Assembly: GCF_010091925.1 (NCBI RefSeq)
Contig: NZ_WVID01000001.1
Coordinates: 1 to 64,000, forward strand
Origin: Nostoc sp. B(2019)
GTDB lineage: Bacteria; Cyanobacteriota; Cyanobacteriia; Cyanobacteriales; Nostocaceae
DNA: 64,000 nucleotides
Reading direction: 5' to 3'
The notes under the pieces were generated by a model that saw nothing but the letters and a program-made list of their open reading frames with translations, ran no database searches and was not told the DNA's origin. Position numbers and translations under genes: made by a program. How positions within the stretch are numbered: position 1 is the stretch's first letter; each line of letters opens with the position of its first letter. This document shows positions 36,959 through 47,705 of this stretch, piece by piece.

Positions 36959-38224
36959 TTAATTATTTTGATACTTCGATTCTTCTTTTAAAGGAATAAA
37001 AAAGAGAGCAATCATACCAGGAATAGTGAGTAAACAAACTAAAACGAAAAATAATGGATACCCAAGTGCTTTTTGCAGATAACCGCTAACGAGTCCTGGA
37101 AGCATCATACCTAAAGCCATGATGCCAGTAGATATAGCAAAATGAGAAGTTTTATATTCGCCGTGGCAAATATACATTAAATAAACGCTAAAAGCTGTAA
37201 ACCCAAAACCATATCCGAATTGTTCTAGAGAAACCAAAGGATACACTAATGTAAGTGAAGGTTTGGTGTAAGCCATGTATACATAGAAAACATCAGGTAA
37301 GTTCAATGCTAAAGCCATAGGAAATAGACATTTTTTTAAACCATATCTAGAAATCAGCAATCCTCCTAAAATCCCGCCGCAAATTAAGGAAAGTACTCCA
37401 AATGTCCCGTAGACTAATCCAACATCTGATGTTGATAGACCTAAACCACCTACTTCTGGTTTGTCCAGTAAAAATAGAGAGGCTATCTTGACAAGCATTG
37501 CTTCACCAAGCCGATAGAGCAAGATGAATGCTAGGATAGCTGTAATTTTAGGCTGAGTAAAATATGAAGTAATAATTGACCAAAATGGTATCTTTTCTGT
37601 AACTTGTGATTGTCTTTGGTAATCTAATTCAGGTAAAGGTAAGATTAGGCGGTGGAAGACAAAAAGTATTGCTAAAATTAAAGATGAGAAGCCAATAGCT
37701 AGAGTCCAGCTTAAAGGAATGTTGTTGAGAGATACCTCAAGCTGTCCAGCTAAGACTACTAAAATTCCAGAGCCAAAGATAACAGCAAGTCTATAAAAAA
37801 GTGAGCGAATGCCAACAAAAAAGGCTTGTTGTTCTGGGTTTAAAGTTAGTAGGTAAAAGCCATCTGTAGCGATATCATAGGTGGCAGAAATAAATGCTCC
37901 TATTGTCAATGCTGTGAGGGAGATGAAAAAGAAATTTGGTAGTTGTAAGCAGAAAGCTACTAAACCTAAACAGCAGAATGTGGCAAATTGGGTATAAAGT
38001 ATCCATTTGCGTTTGGTAGAGTAGATATCGACTATTGGGCCCCAAAACATTTTGATGACCCAGGGTAGGTAGAGGAAACTTGTCCATAAGGCGATTTGAG
38101 TGTTATCTATTCCTAGTTTTTTGTAGAAAATAACGGAAACTGTGTTGATGATGACGTAAGGTATGCCGGAGGCGAAGTATAGGGTGGGGATGAAAGTCCA
38201 AGGAGAGGTTGTTTGGTTTTGCAT
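36959..38224 (-). CDS. AmpG-like MFS transporter
   Basis: A 421-residue major facilitator protein with about 12 membrane segments. The pattern FIPTLYFASGIPYVIINTVS, WTSFLYLPWVIKMFWGPIVD and ATYDIATDGFYLL is typical of AmpG-type permeases, which import anhydro-muropeptides. Together with the downstream kinase it suggests peptidoglycan recycling. I have not seen other ampD- or nagZ-type genes in the window, and sugar or acetyl-CoA transport by relatives cannot be excluded. Confidence 0.8.
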   Translation of the reverse strand: MQNQTTSPWTFIPTLYFASGIPYVIINTVSVIFYKKLGIDNTQIALWTSFLYLPWVIKMFWGPIVDIYSTKRKWILYTQFATFCCLGLVAFCLQLPNFFFISLTALTIGAFISATYDIATDGFYLLTLNPEQQAFFVGIRSLFYRLAVIFGSGILVVLAGQLEVSLNNIPLSWTLAIGFSSLILAILFVFHRLILPLPELDYQRQSQVTEKIPFWSIITSYFTQPKITAILAFILLYRLGEAMLVKIASLFLLDKPEVGGLGLSTSDVGLVYGTFGVLSLICGGILGGLLISRYGLKKCLFPMALALNLPDVFYVYMAYTKPSLTLVYPLVSLEQFGYGFGFTAFSVYLMYICHGEYKTSHFAISTGIMALGMMLPGLVSGYLQKALGYPLFFVLVCLLTIPGMIALFFIPLKEESKYQNN

Positions 38225-38270
38225 GGATTTGGTAAACGAACCGCAAAGGACGCAAAGAACGCAAAGAAGA

Positions 38271-38660
38271 TTAAGAAGAAAGGATGATGCGTTTGATGCC
38301 GTCTTTGAGGAGGGGGACGTTAAAGTTGATGAGGAGGGCTAGGGGGTAATGAGTCATTTTAAGGTAGGAGAGGACTTGAGCTTCATGAATGGGAATTAAA
38401 TTTTGCACAGCTTTTAATTCAATAATTAGAGAGTCTCCAACCAAAAAATCTAATTTGCCTTCGCCTACGGGACGACCTTTGTAGTGTACTTGTACTCGAT
38501 GCTCAAACTTATGAGGTATCTCGCGCATCAGAAATTCTTCTCTAAGCGCCTTGTGATACACTTCCTCCAAAAACCCAGCCCCTAATACCTGATGTACCTC
38601 AATCGCCGCCCCAATCACCCTATAAGCCAAGTTTTCTAGCTGAACACTTGGTTGCCTCAT
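38271..38660 (-). CDS. GxxExxY family protein
   Basis: A 129-residue protein with the naming motif GAGFLEEVYHKAL and the restriction-enzyme-like core LDFLVGDSLIIELKAV, which gives a PD-(D/E)xK-like arrangement (Asp then E-x-K). Homologues are common and are annotated as GxxExxY proteins of unknown function. The flanks carry CGCAAAGGACGCAAAG heptamer-like repeats. It is upstream of the transporter gene on the same strand, about 45 bases away, and may or may not be co-transcribed. Confidence 0.85.
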   Translation of the reverse strand: MRQPSVQLENLAYRVIGAAIEVHQVLGAGFLEEVYHKALREEFLMREIPHKFEHRVQVHYKGRPVGEGKLDFLVGDSLIIELKAVQNLIPIHEAQVLSYLKMTHYPLALLINFNVPLLKDGIKRIILSS

Positions 38661-38798
38661 CTTACCTTCCTCCTCTTCCTTTGTGTACTTTGCGTCCTTT
38701 TCTGCGAAACGCTGCGCGAACGCGGTTCGTTCCCATCAAACCCTCTCCAACCCTGTGGCAAAATTTATTAGAGTCCTTCCATAGTTAGTTTGCCCCGC

Positions 38799-41783
38799 AT
38801 GTCCGCAAATATCCCCAATCTCCCCAGCCTTTACGACCCCTTTTCCACAGAAGCCAAGTGGCAAAAATTCTGGGAAGAAAACCAAGTTTACAAAGCCGAC
38901 CCCAATAAAGGTGGTGAACCTTATTGCATCGTCATTCCACCGCCTAATGTCACTGGCAGTTTGCACATGGGTCACGCTTTTGAGAGTGCTTTGATTGATA
39001 CCCTCGTCCGCTACCACCGGATGCAGGGGCGTAATACCCTGTGGTTGCCCGGAACTGACCACGCCAGTATTGCTGTGCATACGATGCTGGAAAGACAACT
39101 CAAGAAAGAGGGGAAGACTCGTGGCGAGTTAGGACGCGAGAAATTTCTAGAACGTGCTTGGCAGTGGAAGGCGGAGTCTGAGGGAACTATTCTTAATCAG
39201 CTGCGACGCTTGGGTGTCTCGGTGGACTGGTCACGGGAGAGGTTTACTCTAGATGAGGGTTTATCCAAAGCTGTTGTAGAGGCATTTACTCGCCTTTATG
39301 AAGAAGGCTTAATTTATCGTGGTGAGTATTTAGTTAACTGGTGTCCAGCTACTCAGTCAGCTGTGTCTGACGTGGAGGTGGAAACACAAGAGGTCAATGG
39401 GAATCTTTGGCACTTTCGCTATCCCCTCACAGATGGTTCTGGTTATGTGGAGGTGGCGACAACTCGACCAGAAACAATGCTAGGCGATACTGCCGTGGCA
39501 GTTAATCCCAATGACGATCGCTACAAAAACCTAATTGGCAAAACTGTAACTCTGCCAATTTTACACCGAGAAATTCCCATAGTTGGCGATGAATTTGTTG
39601 ACCCCACTTTCGGCACAGGTTGCGTGAAGGTGACACCTGCCCATGACCTCAACGATTTTGACATGGGTAAGCGTCACAATCTGCCGTTGATCAACATTAT
39701 GAATAAAGACGGCACGCTCAACGAAAATGCTCAGGAGTTTCAAGGACAAGACCGCTTTGTTGCTAGAAAGAATGTGGTTTCTCGCCTAGAAACAGATGGC
39801 TTTTTGGTGAAGATAGAAGATTATAAGCATAGCGTTCCTTATAGCGATCGCGGTAAAGTACCCATTGAACCCCTCCTTTCTACTCAGTGGTTTGTCAAAA
39901 TTCGCCCCCTAGCTGACAAAACTCTAGAATTCCTCGACCAGAAAAATTCTCCTGAGTTTGTCCCTCAGCGCTGGACAAAGGTCTATCGTGATTGGCTAGT
40001 AAAACTCAAAGATTGGTGTATCTCTCGCCAACTGTGGTGGGGGCACCAAATCCCTGCTTGGTATGCTGTCAGCGAAACAGGCGGGCAAATTACTGATAAC
40101 ACGCCTTTTGTAGTAGCGAAATCAGAAGCGGAAGCTTGGGAAAAAGCAAAATCACAATTTGGTGAAAATGTCAAGTTAGAACAAGACCCAGATGTGCTGG
40201 ATACCTGGTTTTCTTCTGGACTCTGGCCGTTTTCGACTTTGGGCTGGCCAGAACAAACTCAAGATTTAGCGACTTACTATCCTACTACTACCTTGGTAAC
40301 AGGCTTTGACATTATCTTTTTCTGGGTTGCCAGAATGACGATGATGGGTGGGCATTTTACGGGTGAAATGCCTTTCCAAACAGTTTACATCCACGGCTTG
40401 GTGCTGGATGAAAAAGGTCAGAAGATGTCTAAGACCAAAGGTAATGGCATTGACCCGTTGTTATTGATTGACAAATATGGTACTGATGCTCTGCGCTACA
40501 CCCTAATTAGAGAAGTGGCTGGTGCGGGACAAGATATCCGGCTAGAATACGATCGCAAAAAGGATGAATCATCTTCAGTGGAAGCGTCCCGTAACTTTGC
40601 TAATAAGTTGTGGAATGCTGCCCGCTTTGTGATGATGAATCTGGATGGACAGACGCCGCAACAATTGGGTCAACCACTCAGCAACGAATTGAGCGATCGC
40701 TGGATTCTCTCGCGGTATCATCAAGTTGTTAAGCAAACCACCAATTACATTGACAACTACGGTCTAGGGGAAGCTGCCAAAGGATTGTACGAATTTATTT
40801 GGGGCGATTTCTGCGACCAGTATATTGAACTGGTTAAATCTCGCCTTCAAAACGATGCAGATCCCGCATCCCGAAAGGCAGCACAGCAAACCCTCGCCTA
40901 CGTGCTGGAAGGGATTTTGAAACTACTTCATCCCTTTATGCCGCACATTACCGAAGAAATTTGGCAGACTCTCACCCAACAATCAGCAGATTCTCAACAA
41001 ACTTTACCACTGCAAATCTATCCACAGGTAGATGCAAACCTGATTGATCTAGCTTTAGAAGAACAGTTTGAATTGCTGATTGGTACTATCCGCACAATTC
41101 GGAACTTACGAGCTGAGGCGGATATCAAGCCAGGGGTAAAAGTGACAGCGAATTTGCAAACTGCAAGCGAAAAGGAACAGCAAATCCTCACTGCGGGACA
41201 ATCTTACATTAAAGATTTGGCTAAGGTCGAGACTTTAACCATTACCGCTGAACCACAGAGTCAAACGGTTGCTGCTAAAAAACCTCAGAGGGGTTTGAAG
41301 ACAATTGGCTTGATTGTTGTGGGGATTGTCTTTGCTAGGTTAGGCTTAGCTGCGGGGAATGCGATTAATGACATTCCCATAGTCGGAACTTTCTTTGAAA
41401 TAATTGGTTTTGGTTACACAGCTTGGTTTGTTAGCCAAAATTTACTGAGTACACAAGCTAGACAAAAGTTCTGGAGACAGTTTTTCCCACAGACACAATC
41501 ACAACAGGCACAAGAAACAGACAATGCAATCGCTGGTGTAATTGGTACAATCCAAGTGCTAATTCCCCTTGCTGGTGTGGTAGATGTCGAAGCAGTCAGT
41601 GCCAAACTGCAAAAACGCATCAGCAAAGTAGAAGCAGAAATTAGTGCTCTACGTGCTAGATTAAGCAATCCTAAGTTTGTTGAACAAGCACCTGCTGATG
41701 TGGTACAAGCAGCGCGGGATGCTTTAGTAGAAGCTGAAAAACAAGCAGAAATTTTGCGCGATCGCCTCAAGGGTTTACAGTAG
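38799..41783 (+). CDS. valS: Valyl-tRNA synthetase with CAAD membrane domain
   Basis: A 994-residue class Ia synthetase charging tRNA(Val). HIGH is HMGH at 56-59 and KMSKS is KMSKT at 542-546; the editing domain (about 200-340) contains [20 protein letters not shown] membrane domain (about 830-893, [19 protein letters not shown]) is inserted between the anticodon-binding domain and the C-terminal coiled-coil arm (about 925-990). CAAD-bearing ValRS is known to attach to thylakoid membranes in Anabaena. The ATG at 38799 is used; a TTG nine bases upstream is less likely. Confidence 0.96.
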   Translation: MSANIPNLPSLYDPFSTEAKWQKFWEENQVYKADPNKGGEPYCIVIPPPNVTGSLHMGHAFESALIDTLVRYHRMQGRNTLWLPGTDHASIAVHTMLERQLKKEGKTRGELGREKFLERAWQWKAESEGTILNQLRRLGVSVDWSRERFTLDEGLSKAVVEAFTRLYEEGLIYRGEYLVNWCPATQSAVSDVEVETQEVNGNLWHFRYPLTDGSGYVEVATTRPETMLGDTAVAVNPNDDRYKNLIGKTVTLPILHREIPIVGDEFVDPTFGTGCVKVTPAHDLNDFDMGKRHNLPLINIMNKDGTLNENAQEFQGQDRFVARKNVVSRLETDGFLVKIEDYKHSVPYSDRGKVPIEPLLSTQWFVKIRPLADKTLEFLDQKNSPEFVPQRWTKVYRDWLVKLKDWCISRQLWWGHQIPAWYAVSETGGQITDNTPFVVAKSEAEAWEKAKSQFGENVKLEQDPDVLDTWFSSGLWPFSTLGWPEQTQDLATYYPTTTLVTGFDIIFFWVARMTMMGGHFTGEMPFQTVYIHGLVLDEKGQKMSKTKGNGIDPLLLIDKYGTDALRYTLIREVAGAGQDIRLEYDRKKDESSSVEASRNFANKLWNAARFVMMNLDGQTPQQLGQPLSNELSDRWILSRYHQVVKQTTNYIDNYGLGEAAKGLYEFIWGDFCDQYIELVKSRLQNDADPASRKAAQQTLAYVLEGILKLLHPFMPHITEEIWQTLTQQSADSQQTLPLQIYPQVDANLIDLALEEQFELLIGTIRTIRNLRAEADIKPGVKVTANLQTASEKEQQILTAGQSYIKDLAKVETLTITAEPQSQTVAAKKPQRGLKTIGLIVVGIVFARLGLAAGNAINDIPIVGTFFEIIGFGYTAWFVSQNLLSTQARQKFWRQFFPQTQSQQAQETDNAIAGVIGTIQVLIPLAGVVDVEAVSAKLQKRISKVEAEISALRARLSNPKFVEQAPADVVQAARDALVEAEKQAEILRDRLKGLQ

Positions 41784-42037
41784 GCATCGCCTACGTGGTT
41801 TAGGATAGCTGCAATGGGTAATAGAAAAAATATGAACTATAAATGCAGAATTATGAATTAGATTCATACTTCATCATTAACAATTCATAATTTGATCACC
41901 AATTACCCATTACAAATTAACTATGCCCAAAAAATAAATTAAAAATCTTTTTTTTTAATTTTGTGGAAAGTTGGGCGATGTCGATTTCTGTCTCACTCAA
42001 CTTTCCAAGAAGAATTTTGAATTGGAGCACGACTGTC

Positions 42038-42472
42038 ATGCTATATCTAGCCCAGGTGCGTAAAAACGATTTTTTAGACCAGCACCAGTTACGCTTGTTG
42101 GCGCGTCAGGAAGCTGAAAACTTCTGGGTAATAATTCCAGAAGAGGCTTTCATTTTACTGGGCAAGGGAAACACCATGAGTGAGAAATTACTTGTTTTAG
42201 TTGAACTTTCTCCTACAGGCGATATTGAAAGCCTAGAAGACGCTACCAGTTGGGTACTTGGTCTGATAGAAAATTACCTCACGACCGGCATCACTCCAGA
42301 ATTTTTGCAGCAAGAAGCCGAGCGAGCGGAACATTGGCGACAATCTCTGACGTTGCAAAACCAAGACTTGGCGCGTCGTTCTTTAGAATTAGAAGCCCGT
42401 CGTGAGCAAATTCAAGCCCTAGAGGAAACCCTCAAACGCGATAAAAACGGTTATCACAAAGATGAAGCATGA
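42038..42472 (+). CDS. Conserved cyanobacterial protein of unknown function
   Basis: A 144-residue protein starting MLYLAQVRKNDFLDQHQLRL. The N-terminal half is alpha/beta (LARQEAENFWVIIPEEAFIL, LLVLVELSPTGDIE), and the last 50 residues form a coiled coil (EAERAEHWRQSLTLQNQDLA onward). I chose the ATG at 42038 because GGAG (42024-42027) lies 10 bases upstream; an upstream start near 41963 would add 25 residues. No known domain recognised. Confidence 0.6.
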   Translation: MLYLAQVRKNDFLDQHQLRLLARQEAENFWVIIPEEAFILLGKGNTMSEKLLVLVELSPTGDIESLEDATSWVLGLIENYLTTGITPEFLQQEAERAEHWRQSLTLQNQDLARRSLELEARREQIQALEETLKRDKNGYHKDEA

Positions 42473-42509
42473 AGCAAAAAACGTTCTTACATCTCTGTCA
42501 CCAAATAAT

Positions 42510-42560
42510 TCGTAATTCTTAGTTCACAATTATGAATTATGAATTATAAATTATGAATTA
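42510..42560. repeat. ATGAATTAT tandem repeats
   Basis: Consecutive AATTATGAATTATGAATTAT-type units between the converging 144-residue protein gene and ubiB gene. Related AATTCATAA copies are at about 41870-41890. AT-rich intergenic repeats with no evident function. Confidence 0.6.
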
Positions 42561-42561
42561 T

Positions 42562-44550
42562 TTACGATGCCAACAATTGCCGAATTAACCTTGCTACAGC
42601 TTTTTGCGTGAAGCGGCTAGCAACTTGTTGACCCAAACGCTGCACACCTGGATTTACCAATAACTGAGCAACTTGAGGTGCAAGTTGTGCTGGGTCAAAG
42701 CCACGAGTTTCTTGGAGAATAGTCAAGATACGTTTAATATGCTCCAAGGTTTGTTGTTGCTCGACTGTCGCCGCCGGAGTTTCGTTGACAGCAGTCAACC
42801 CAATTCGTTCTCGCAGCAAGTAGGTGAAGTTATGCAAAACATTTTTACCTAAAGCATCGAGTCCATTAACAGATTCATCTACTAGCTTGTCACGAATAAA
42901 AGCGCCGCGTTCGGAAGCCAGAAAGTCTATTCCCTGATTCAACACCAAGTTTAAGTCGTAGTCTTGGCTGTTACGTGCATTACGTAACAAGTTTTCCAAG
43001 CGGTTCCAGCGGAATCTCCCATCTTTAAACAACAAATCCTGTAGTGACGCTCTTAATTGCGGTGCGGGATCGGTTAACAGGCGTTTAGAAACATAAGGGT
43101 AAGCTTCGCTGAGAACTTTAAAGTTGGGATCTATGTATATAGCGATACCTTCCAGCGTTACCAGAGAGCGAATAATTAAAGCGTAGTAGGGAGGTACACG
43201 GAAAGGATACTCATACATCAAAGCCGACAGTTCATCGGTGATGCTTTTAATGTTGAGTTCGGCTACGCTGGCTCCTTGAGCATCAGCAAACACTCTCGAA
43301 AAAGCTGGGATAATTGGTGTTAAGTCTGTTTCTGGGGATAAGAAATCTAACTTAACGTAGTCTTTTGCTAAACCTTCAAAGTCACGATTAACAACGTGGA
43401 CGATCGCCTCAATTAAACCATAACGCTGCGGCGGCTTAATCTCACTCATCATCCCAAAGTCGAGATAAGCTAATTTGCCATCAGGCATAGCTAATAGATT
43501 ACCAGGATGGGGATCGGCGTGGAAAAATCCATGTTCTAGCAACTGGCGCAGTGAACACTGCACACCCACTTCAATCAAATAACGAGCATCTATACCTTGG
43601 GCGCGAATTTCTTCTGTCTGGGTTAATTTTGTGCCGTTAATCCACTCCATCGTCAAGACACGACGGTTAGTATATTCCCAGTATATTTTCGGTACATATA
43701 TGTCTTTTATATGTCCATATAACTGGAAAAAGCGCTCGGCATTTTCGCCCTCGTGGATGTAATCCATCTCTTCAAAGATGCGATCGCCCAATTCATCCAA
43801 GATCCCAACTAAGTCACTCCGCACCCGTTTAACTTTTTTCTGCACCCAAGCGGCGAGGTGGCGCAAGATGTACAAATCAATAGTAATCCGCTCTCTTAAG
43901 TCAGGGCGTTGAACTTTAACGGCGACTTCCTCACCAGTTTTTAACTTACCTTTGTAGACTTGTCCCAAGGAGGCAGCAGCAATTGGCTGAGCCGAAAGTT
44001 CGGCGTAGACTTCTTCTGGAGGCGCTCCTAATTCTTCTTTGATAAACTGGTAAGCTAGTTCGTTGGGAAAAGGCGGTAATTGGTCTTGTAGCCTAGTTAG
44101 TTCTTCCAAGTACACAGGAGGAACTAAATCTGGCCTAGTGGATAAAGCTTGTCCAATTTTGATGTAAGCAGGCCCTAGTTGCGTCAGCAATTCTCGTAGC
44201 TGATTGGCTCGGCGGCGGTCATTTTTGACGACAATTCCCCGACGACTATCCCACCACAGTCCAAAAGCTAAGGAGAGTGTTGGCCCCAAAACTGCGAAAA
44301 TCCGTCGCAAAACTTGCAGGGGTCTATTTTGGTAATACGCCTTGATCTCTACGGGATCGTAACGCGTCTCAGGTTCGGCTATTGTCGTGACATTTTGAGT
44401 AGCTAGGAGTCTTGGCGATCTCACAACTAAAGCCTGTGTAGCATTTTCTGGCACTACTTCAGTAACATACAGTTCGTCTGGACGGTCTGTGCCGCCACGA
44501 CTGTCCTCCTGAATCGGTCGGGAACTAGGGGGAAGTGTCTTAACAATCAT
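42562..44550 (-). CDS. ABC1/UbiB family atypical kinase
   Basis: A 662-residue ABC1K protein. Kinase-like hallmarks: the KxGQ motif YIKIGQALSTRPDLVP, the Ala-rich loop PIAAASLGQVYKG, VAVKVQRP, HADPHPGNLL and LDFGMM. A long C-terminal extension (about 430-662) follows. Relatives regulate ubiquinone or, in cyanobacteria and plastids, plastoquinone and tocopherol metabolism. The ATG at 44550 is used; a GTG at 44562 adds four residues. A hydrophobic segment is present near 90-110 (ILRRIFAVLGPTLSLAFGLW). Confidence 0.88.
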   Translation of the reverse strand: MIVKTLPPSSRPIQEDSRGGTDRPDELYVTEVVPENATQALVVRSPRLLATQNVTTIAEPETRYDPVEIKAYYQNRPLQVLRRIFAVLGPTLSLAFGLWWDSRRGIVVKNDRRRANQLRELLTQLGPAYIKIGQALSTRPDLVPPVYLEELTRLQDQLPPFPNELAYQFIKEELGAPPEEVYAELSAQPIAAASLGQVYKGKLKTGEEVAVKVQRPDLRERITIDLYILRHLAAWVQKKVKRVRSDLVGILDELGDRIFEEMDYIHEGENAERFFQLYGHIKDIYVPKIYWEYTNRRVLTMEWINGTKLTQTEEIRAQGIDARYLIEVGVQCSLRQLLEHGFFHADPHPGNLLAMPDGKLAYLDFGMMSEIKPPQRYGLIEAIVHVVNRDFEGLAKDYVKLDFLSPETDLTPIIPAFSRVFADAQGASVAELNIKSITDELSALMYEYPFRVPPYYALIIRSLVTLEGIAIYIDPNFKVLSEAYPYVSKRLLTDPAPQLRASLQDLLFKDGRFRWNRLENLLRNARNSQDYDLNLVLNQGIDFLASERGAFIRDKLVDESVNGLDALGKNVLHNFTYLLRERIGLTAVNETPAATVEQQQTLEHIKRILTILQETRGFDPAQLAPQVAQLLVNPGVQRLGQQVASRFTQKAVARLIRQLLAS

Positions 44551-44609
44551 GAAGAAAGCCACCGGTCAGAACGATCATGTTAAGTATTGTAACAATAATA
44601 TGTTGAAGA

Positions 44610-44700
44610 ACTAGAGATTGGGGAATTGGGTATGGAGCATGAGGCATAGGGAAAGAATTATTTTTTTGCTCCTAGTCCTCAGTTCCCAATACCCAGTACT
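44610..44700. repeat. Inverted repeat between ubiB and recN
   Basis: GGGGAATTGGGTATGGAGC near 44617 and its complementary CCTCAGTTCCCAATACCCAG near 44677 form an imperfect long inverted repeat with an A/T centre. It lies in the divergent gap; the same purine/pyrimidine style appears at 6580-6650 and 22730-22799. Confidence 0.55.
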
Positions 44701-44833
44701 TAGAAGTTTGCTAAACTTATCAATGGACGTATTAGTCCAATAGTAGTAGGTATTGCTAGTTGATGAAAGATTATACTTATTGTCCTGTAAGTTAGAAGTA
44801 TTCGGCATCTGCCCTCACGGAGAATTAGGCTTG

Positions 44834-46582
44834 ATGTTGCTTTGCCTACGGATTGAAAACTTTGCCCTGATTGACCAACTGGAACTAGAATTTGGCGCTG
44901 GATTGAATGTATTGACAGGTGAAACCGGCGCTGGAAAGTCGATTATCCTAGATGCTATTGATGCTGTTTTGGGTGGTAAAGTCTCCAGTCGAGTGATCCG
45001 TACTGGGACAAGTCGGGCAATGGTAGAAGCCACTTTCACCTCAAATCCCCCCTTAACCGCTTGGTTGAGCGAACAGGAAATTGATTTGCTCGATGAGAAT
45101 TCCGTAGTTATCAGCCGGGAAATCACAGCCACCACTAGTAATATCCGCAGTCGATCGCGGATAAATGGTGTGTTGGTAAATCGCCAGATTATGGGGGGAC
45201 TGCGCGATCGCTTAGTAGAAATCACAGCCCAAGGTCAAACTGTGCAAGTAGGGCAATCAGCTCAAGTCCGCGACTGGTTAGACTTGTATGGCGGTAATGC
45301 CCCGATGCAGCAGCGCCAAAAGGTCGCCACTACTTTTACTGCTTATCAACAAGCCCATCTAGCACTAGAAAAACGCCGGACATCAGAACGAGAACGTTTG
45401 CAACAATTCGACTTACTCACCTATCAAGTTCAAGAATTGGGAGCCGCAAACCTCAGCGATTCTCAGGAATTGGAACAACTGGCGCAAGAACGGGAACGCC
45501 TAAATCATGTCGTTGATTTGCAACAACTGAGTTACAAAGTTTACCAGGCCTTGTATCAAAATGATCATGAAACTCCAGCCGCAGCTGATTTGTTAGGTGA
45601 CAGCGAAGCTACATTAAATGACATGGTGGAGTACGATGCTCAACTGCAACCGCTACTGGATTTGGTGAGAGACGCGCAAACTGCGGTGATGGAAGTGGGA
45701 AGACAGATTAATGCTTATGGCGAAGATTTAGAAGCCGATCCTCAGCGATTGGAGGAAGTAGAACAGAGAATTCAGGAATTAAAACAAATTTGCCGCAAGT
45801 ATGGCCCAACACTTACAGAAGCGATCGCCTACTACCAAAGAATTCAAGCAGAATTAGCAGAACTGAACGATAGTGAACAATCTATCGAAAGTCTAGAACA
45901 GCAAGAAAAGGCGTGTTTTGAAAAACTTACTCAAACCAGCGATCAGTTAACTCAACTGCGCCGTCAAGCTGCTGCTAATTTAGAATTACGATTGCTGTCC
46001 GAACTCAAGCCCCTAGCGATGGAAAAGGTACAGTTTCAAGTAGAGATTCTGCCTACTTCTCCAACTGCTACAGGAGCAGACAAAATTACTTTTATATTTA
46101 GTCCTAACCCCGGAGAACCGCTACAACCTTTGACAGAAATTGCTTCTGGGGGTGAAATGAGCCGCTTTTTACTAGCACTGAAAGCTTGTTTTTCTCAAGC
46201 CAGTACTGCTGGGACAATGGTGTTTGATGAAATAGATGTCGGGGTTTCGGGACGGGTAGCCCAGGCGATCGCTGAAAAATTACACCAACTAAGTCAGCGC
46301 AATCAAGTATTATGTGTTACCCACCAGCCCTTAGTCGCTGCAATGGCAGACCGTCATTTCCGTGTGGATAAGCAAACTATCAATCAAAGTAAGGGTAAAA
46401 AAGCTAACAATGGTAACGGTGAACAGCGTACCGTTGTGCGAGTCACTACCTTAGATAATTTAACCACTCGCCGGGAAGAATTGGCACAGTTAGCTGGTGG
46501 TAAATCTGCAACAGATGCGATCGCTTTTGCCGAATCTCTATTATTGCAAGCTGCTAACCACCGTCGCCAAGAGCAGGGTTAA
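44834..46582 (+). CDS. recN: DNA repair protein RecN
   Basis: A 582-residue SMC-like ATPase acting in recombinational repair of double-strand breaks. Walker A GETGAGKSIILDAI is near residue 31, the long coiled-coil centre spans about 160-350, the ABC signature EIASGGEMSRFLLALK and Walker B TMVFDEIDVGVSG follow, and the C-terminus has the usual CVTHQPLVAAMADRHF. The start at 44834 gives the family N-terminus MLLCLRIENFALIDQLELEF; an upstream reading frame from 44753 does not look homologous. Confidence 0.95.
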   Translation: MLLCLRIENFALIDQLELEFGAGLNVLTGETGAGKSIILDAIDAVLGGKVSSRVIRTGTSRAMVEATFTSNPPLTAWLSEQEIDLLDENSVVISREITATTSNIRSRSRINGVLVNRQIMGGLRDRLVEITAQGQTVQVGQSAQVRDWLDLYGGNAPMQQRQKVATTFTAYQQAHLALEKRRTSERERLQQFDLLTYQVQELGAANLSDSQELEQLAQERERLNHVVDLQQLSYKVYQALYQNDHETPAAADLLGDSEATLNDMVEYDAQLQPLLDLVRDAQTAVMEVGRQINAYGEDLEADPQRLEEVEQRIQELKQICRKYGPTLTEAIAYYQRIQAELAELNDSEQSIESLEQQEKACFEKLTQTSDQLTQLRRQAAANLELRLLSELKPLAMEKVQFQVEILPTSPTATGADKITFIFSPNPGEPLQPLTEIASGGEMSRFLLALKACFSQASTAGTMVFDEIDVGVSGRVAQAIAEKLHQLSQRNQVLCVTHQPLVAAMADRHFRVDKQTINQSKGKKANNGNGEQRTVVRVTTLDNLTTRREELAQLAGGKSATDAIAFAESLLLQAANHRRQEQG

Positions 46583-46635
46583 CATAAATTACTCTTTGTG
46601 TCTTAGTGTCTTTGTGGTAATTTAGCATCGCCATA

Positions 46636-47544
46636 TTACATTGACAAAGCGACATTCTTGAGTATGGTCATTGGGCCTTGATCTTTGAGAATCTGCATTT
46701 GTTGCTCATTTCGTACTAGCAAAGCACCCGCAAATCCTAATGAATTAACAGATATAGACTGGAAATGCTCTTGCGATCGCGGTACAATCAACATCCATTC
46801 TCTCGTCACTAAAAGATTGTAAGCACCAGATTGTCTGTTATCAACAGCGTCTAAACCTACAGCACGTAATAACTTGTGATAACACTCCAAAGTTGCCTCA
46901 GCGGTTGTTAACGGAGACTTCACCCAATGGGGGTTTATAGTTGCAAAAGCGTGTACAAAAGGAAATCCTGGTATAGTTGCGATCGAGTCCTGAAATTTTG
47001 CCGATGCTAGCAGCGGTTCAATGGGTATCTGCACTCCTGATGGTGTTAGTGGTAAAGGTACAACTTGTAAGTGTTTGTGTCGCTGACTAGCACCTGCAAT
47101 TTTACCACTATTGTAGAATGCTAAACCATCGAAATCAGCCAGACACGCCAACATAGCTACAAAATCTTCCAACGTGAGTAAGCTTTCTTGTTCCTCAAAG
47201 AAACGAGTAATAATTAGTAAGTGATATTCAACAACATTGAACTTATTTAAAATACATACATGAGTATCGGAAATATCCGCAACAAATAAATCCTCCTCGT
47301 AGGGAAGAAATGGATTGAAGTCTTTGCCAGAGGAAACAGTTTGTTTTTTCTGTTTCTGCTTAGCTGCATCTTTGCGGACAAGATTAGACAAAATTCGCAC
47401 CAAGAAGCGCACTTCATCCTGTTCTACAAATTCAAACTCTGTTGGTATTGACAGCAGTGCTCCACATTGCAAAGCATGTTGAGTTCGGTCTTTGACACTT
47501 GTCCATAAAGTGCCAGGTTTTAGCAATATTTTCCCTTGCGCCAT
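46636..47544 (-). CDS. ATP adenylyltransferase / Ap4A phosphorylase-like protein
   Basis: A 302-residue member of the Ap4A phosphorylase II family, which splits diadenosine tetraphosphate with phosphate to ATP and ADP. The histidine triad-like motif is GASQRHKHLQVVPL, and the N-terminal LLKPGTLWTSVKDRT and C-terminal YNLLVTREWMLIVPR blocks match. The start at 47544 is chosen because GGAAGG lies 7 bases upstream; an ATG at 47562 adds six residues. Function in signalling nucleotide turnover is inferred. Confidence 0.85.
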   Translation of the reverse strand: MAQGKILLKPGTLWTSVKDRTQHALQCGALLSIPTEFEFVEQDEVRFLVRILSNLVRKDAAKQKQKKQTVSSGKDFNPFLPYEEDLFVADISDTHVCILNKFNVVEYHLLIITRFFEEQESLLTLEDFVAMLACLADFDGLAFYNSGKIAGASQRHKHLQVVPLPLTPSGVQIPIEPLLASAKFQDSIATIPGFPFVHAFATINPHWVKSPLTTAEATLECYHKLLRAVGLDAVDNRQSGAYNLLVTREWMLIVPRSQEHFQSISVNSLGFAGALLVRNEQQMQILKDQGPMTILKNVALSM

Positions 47545-47705
47545 TTCTTTCCCTTCCGGCATAGTGAGATATTTTAGCAGTGTTCAAGTAAACATTAAAT
47601 AAAATCCTAGTTCGTAGTGTTCGCGTAGCGTCTCGGAGAGAGCGATTCATCGCTCTTGCATTATCAGGACTAAAGTCCTTACTACAAACTTTAATTGATT
47701 TACGC

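Noticed and set aside
38736-39098. Minus-strand reading frame opposite the start of valS
   Set aside because: It is antisense to the HIGH region of valS and looks like a coding shadow.
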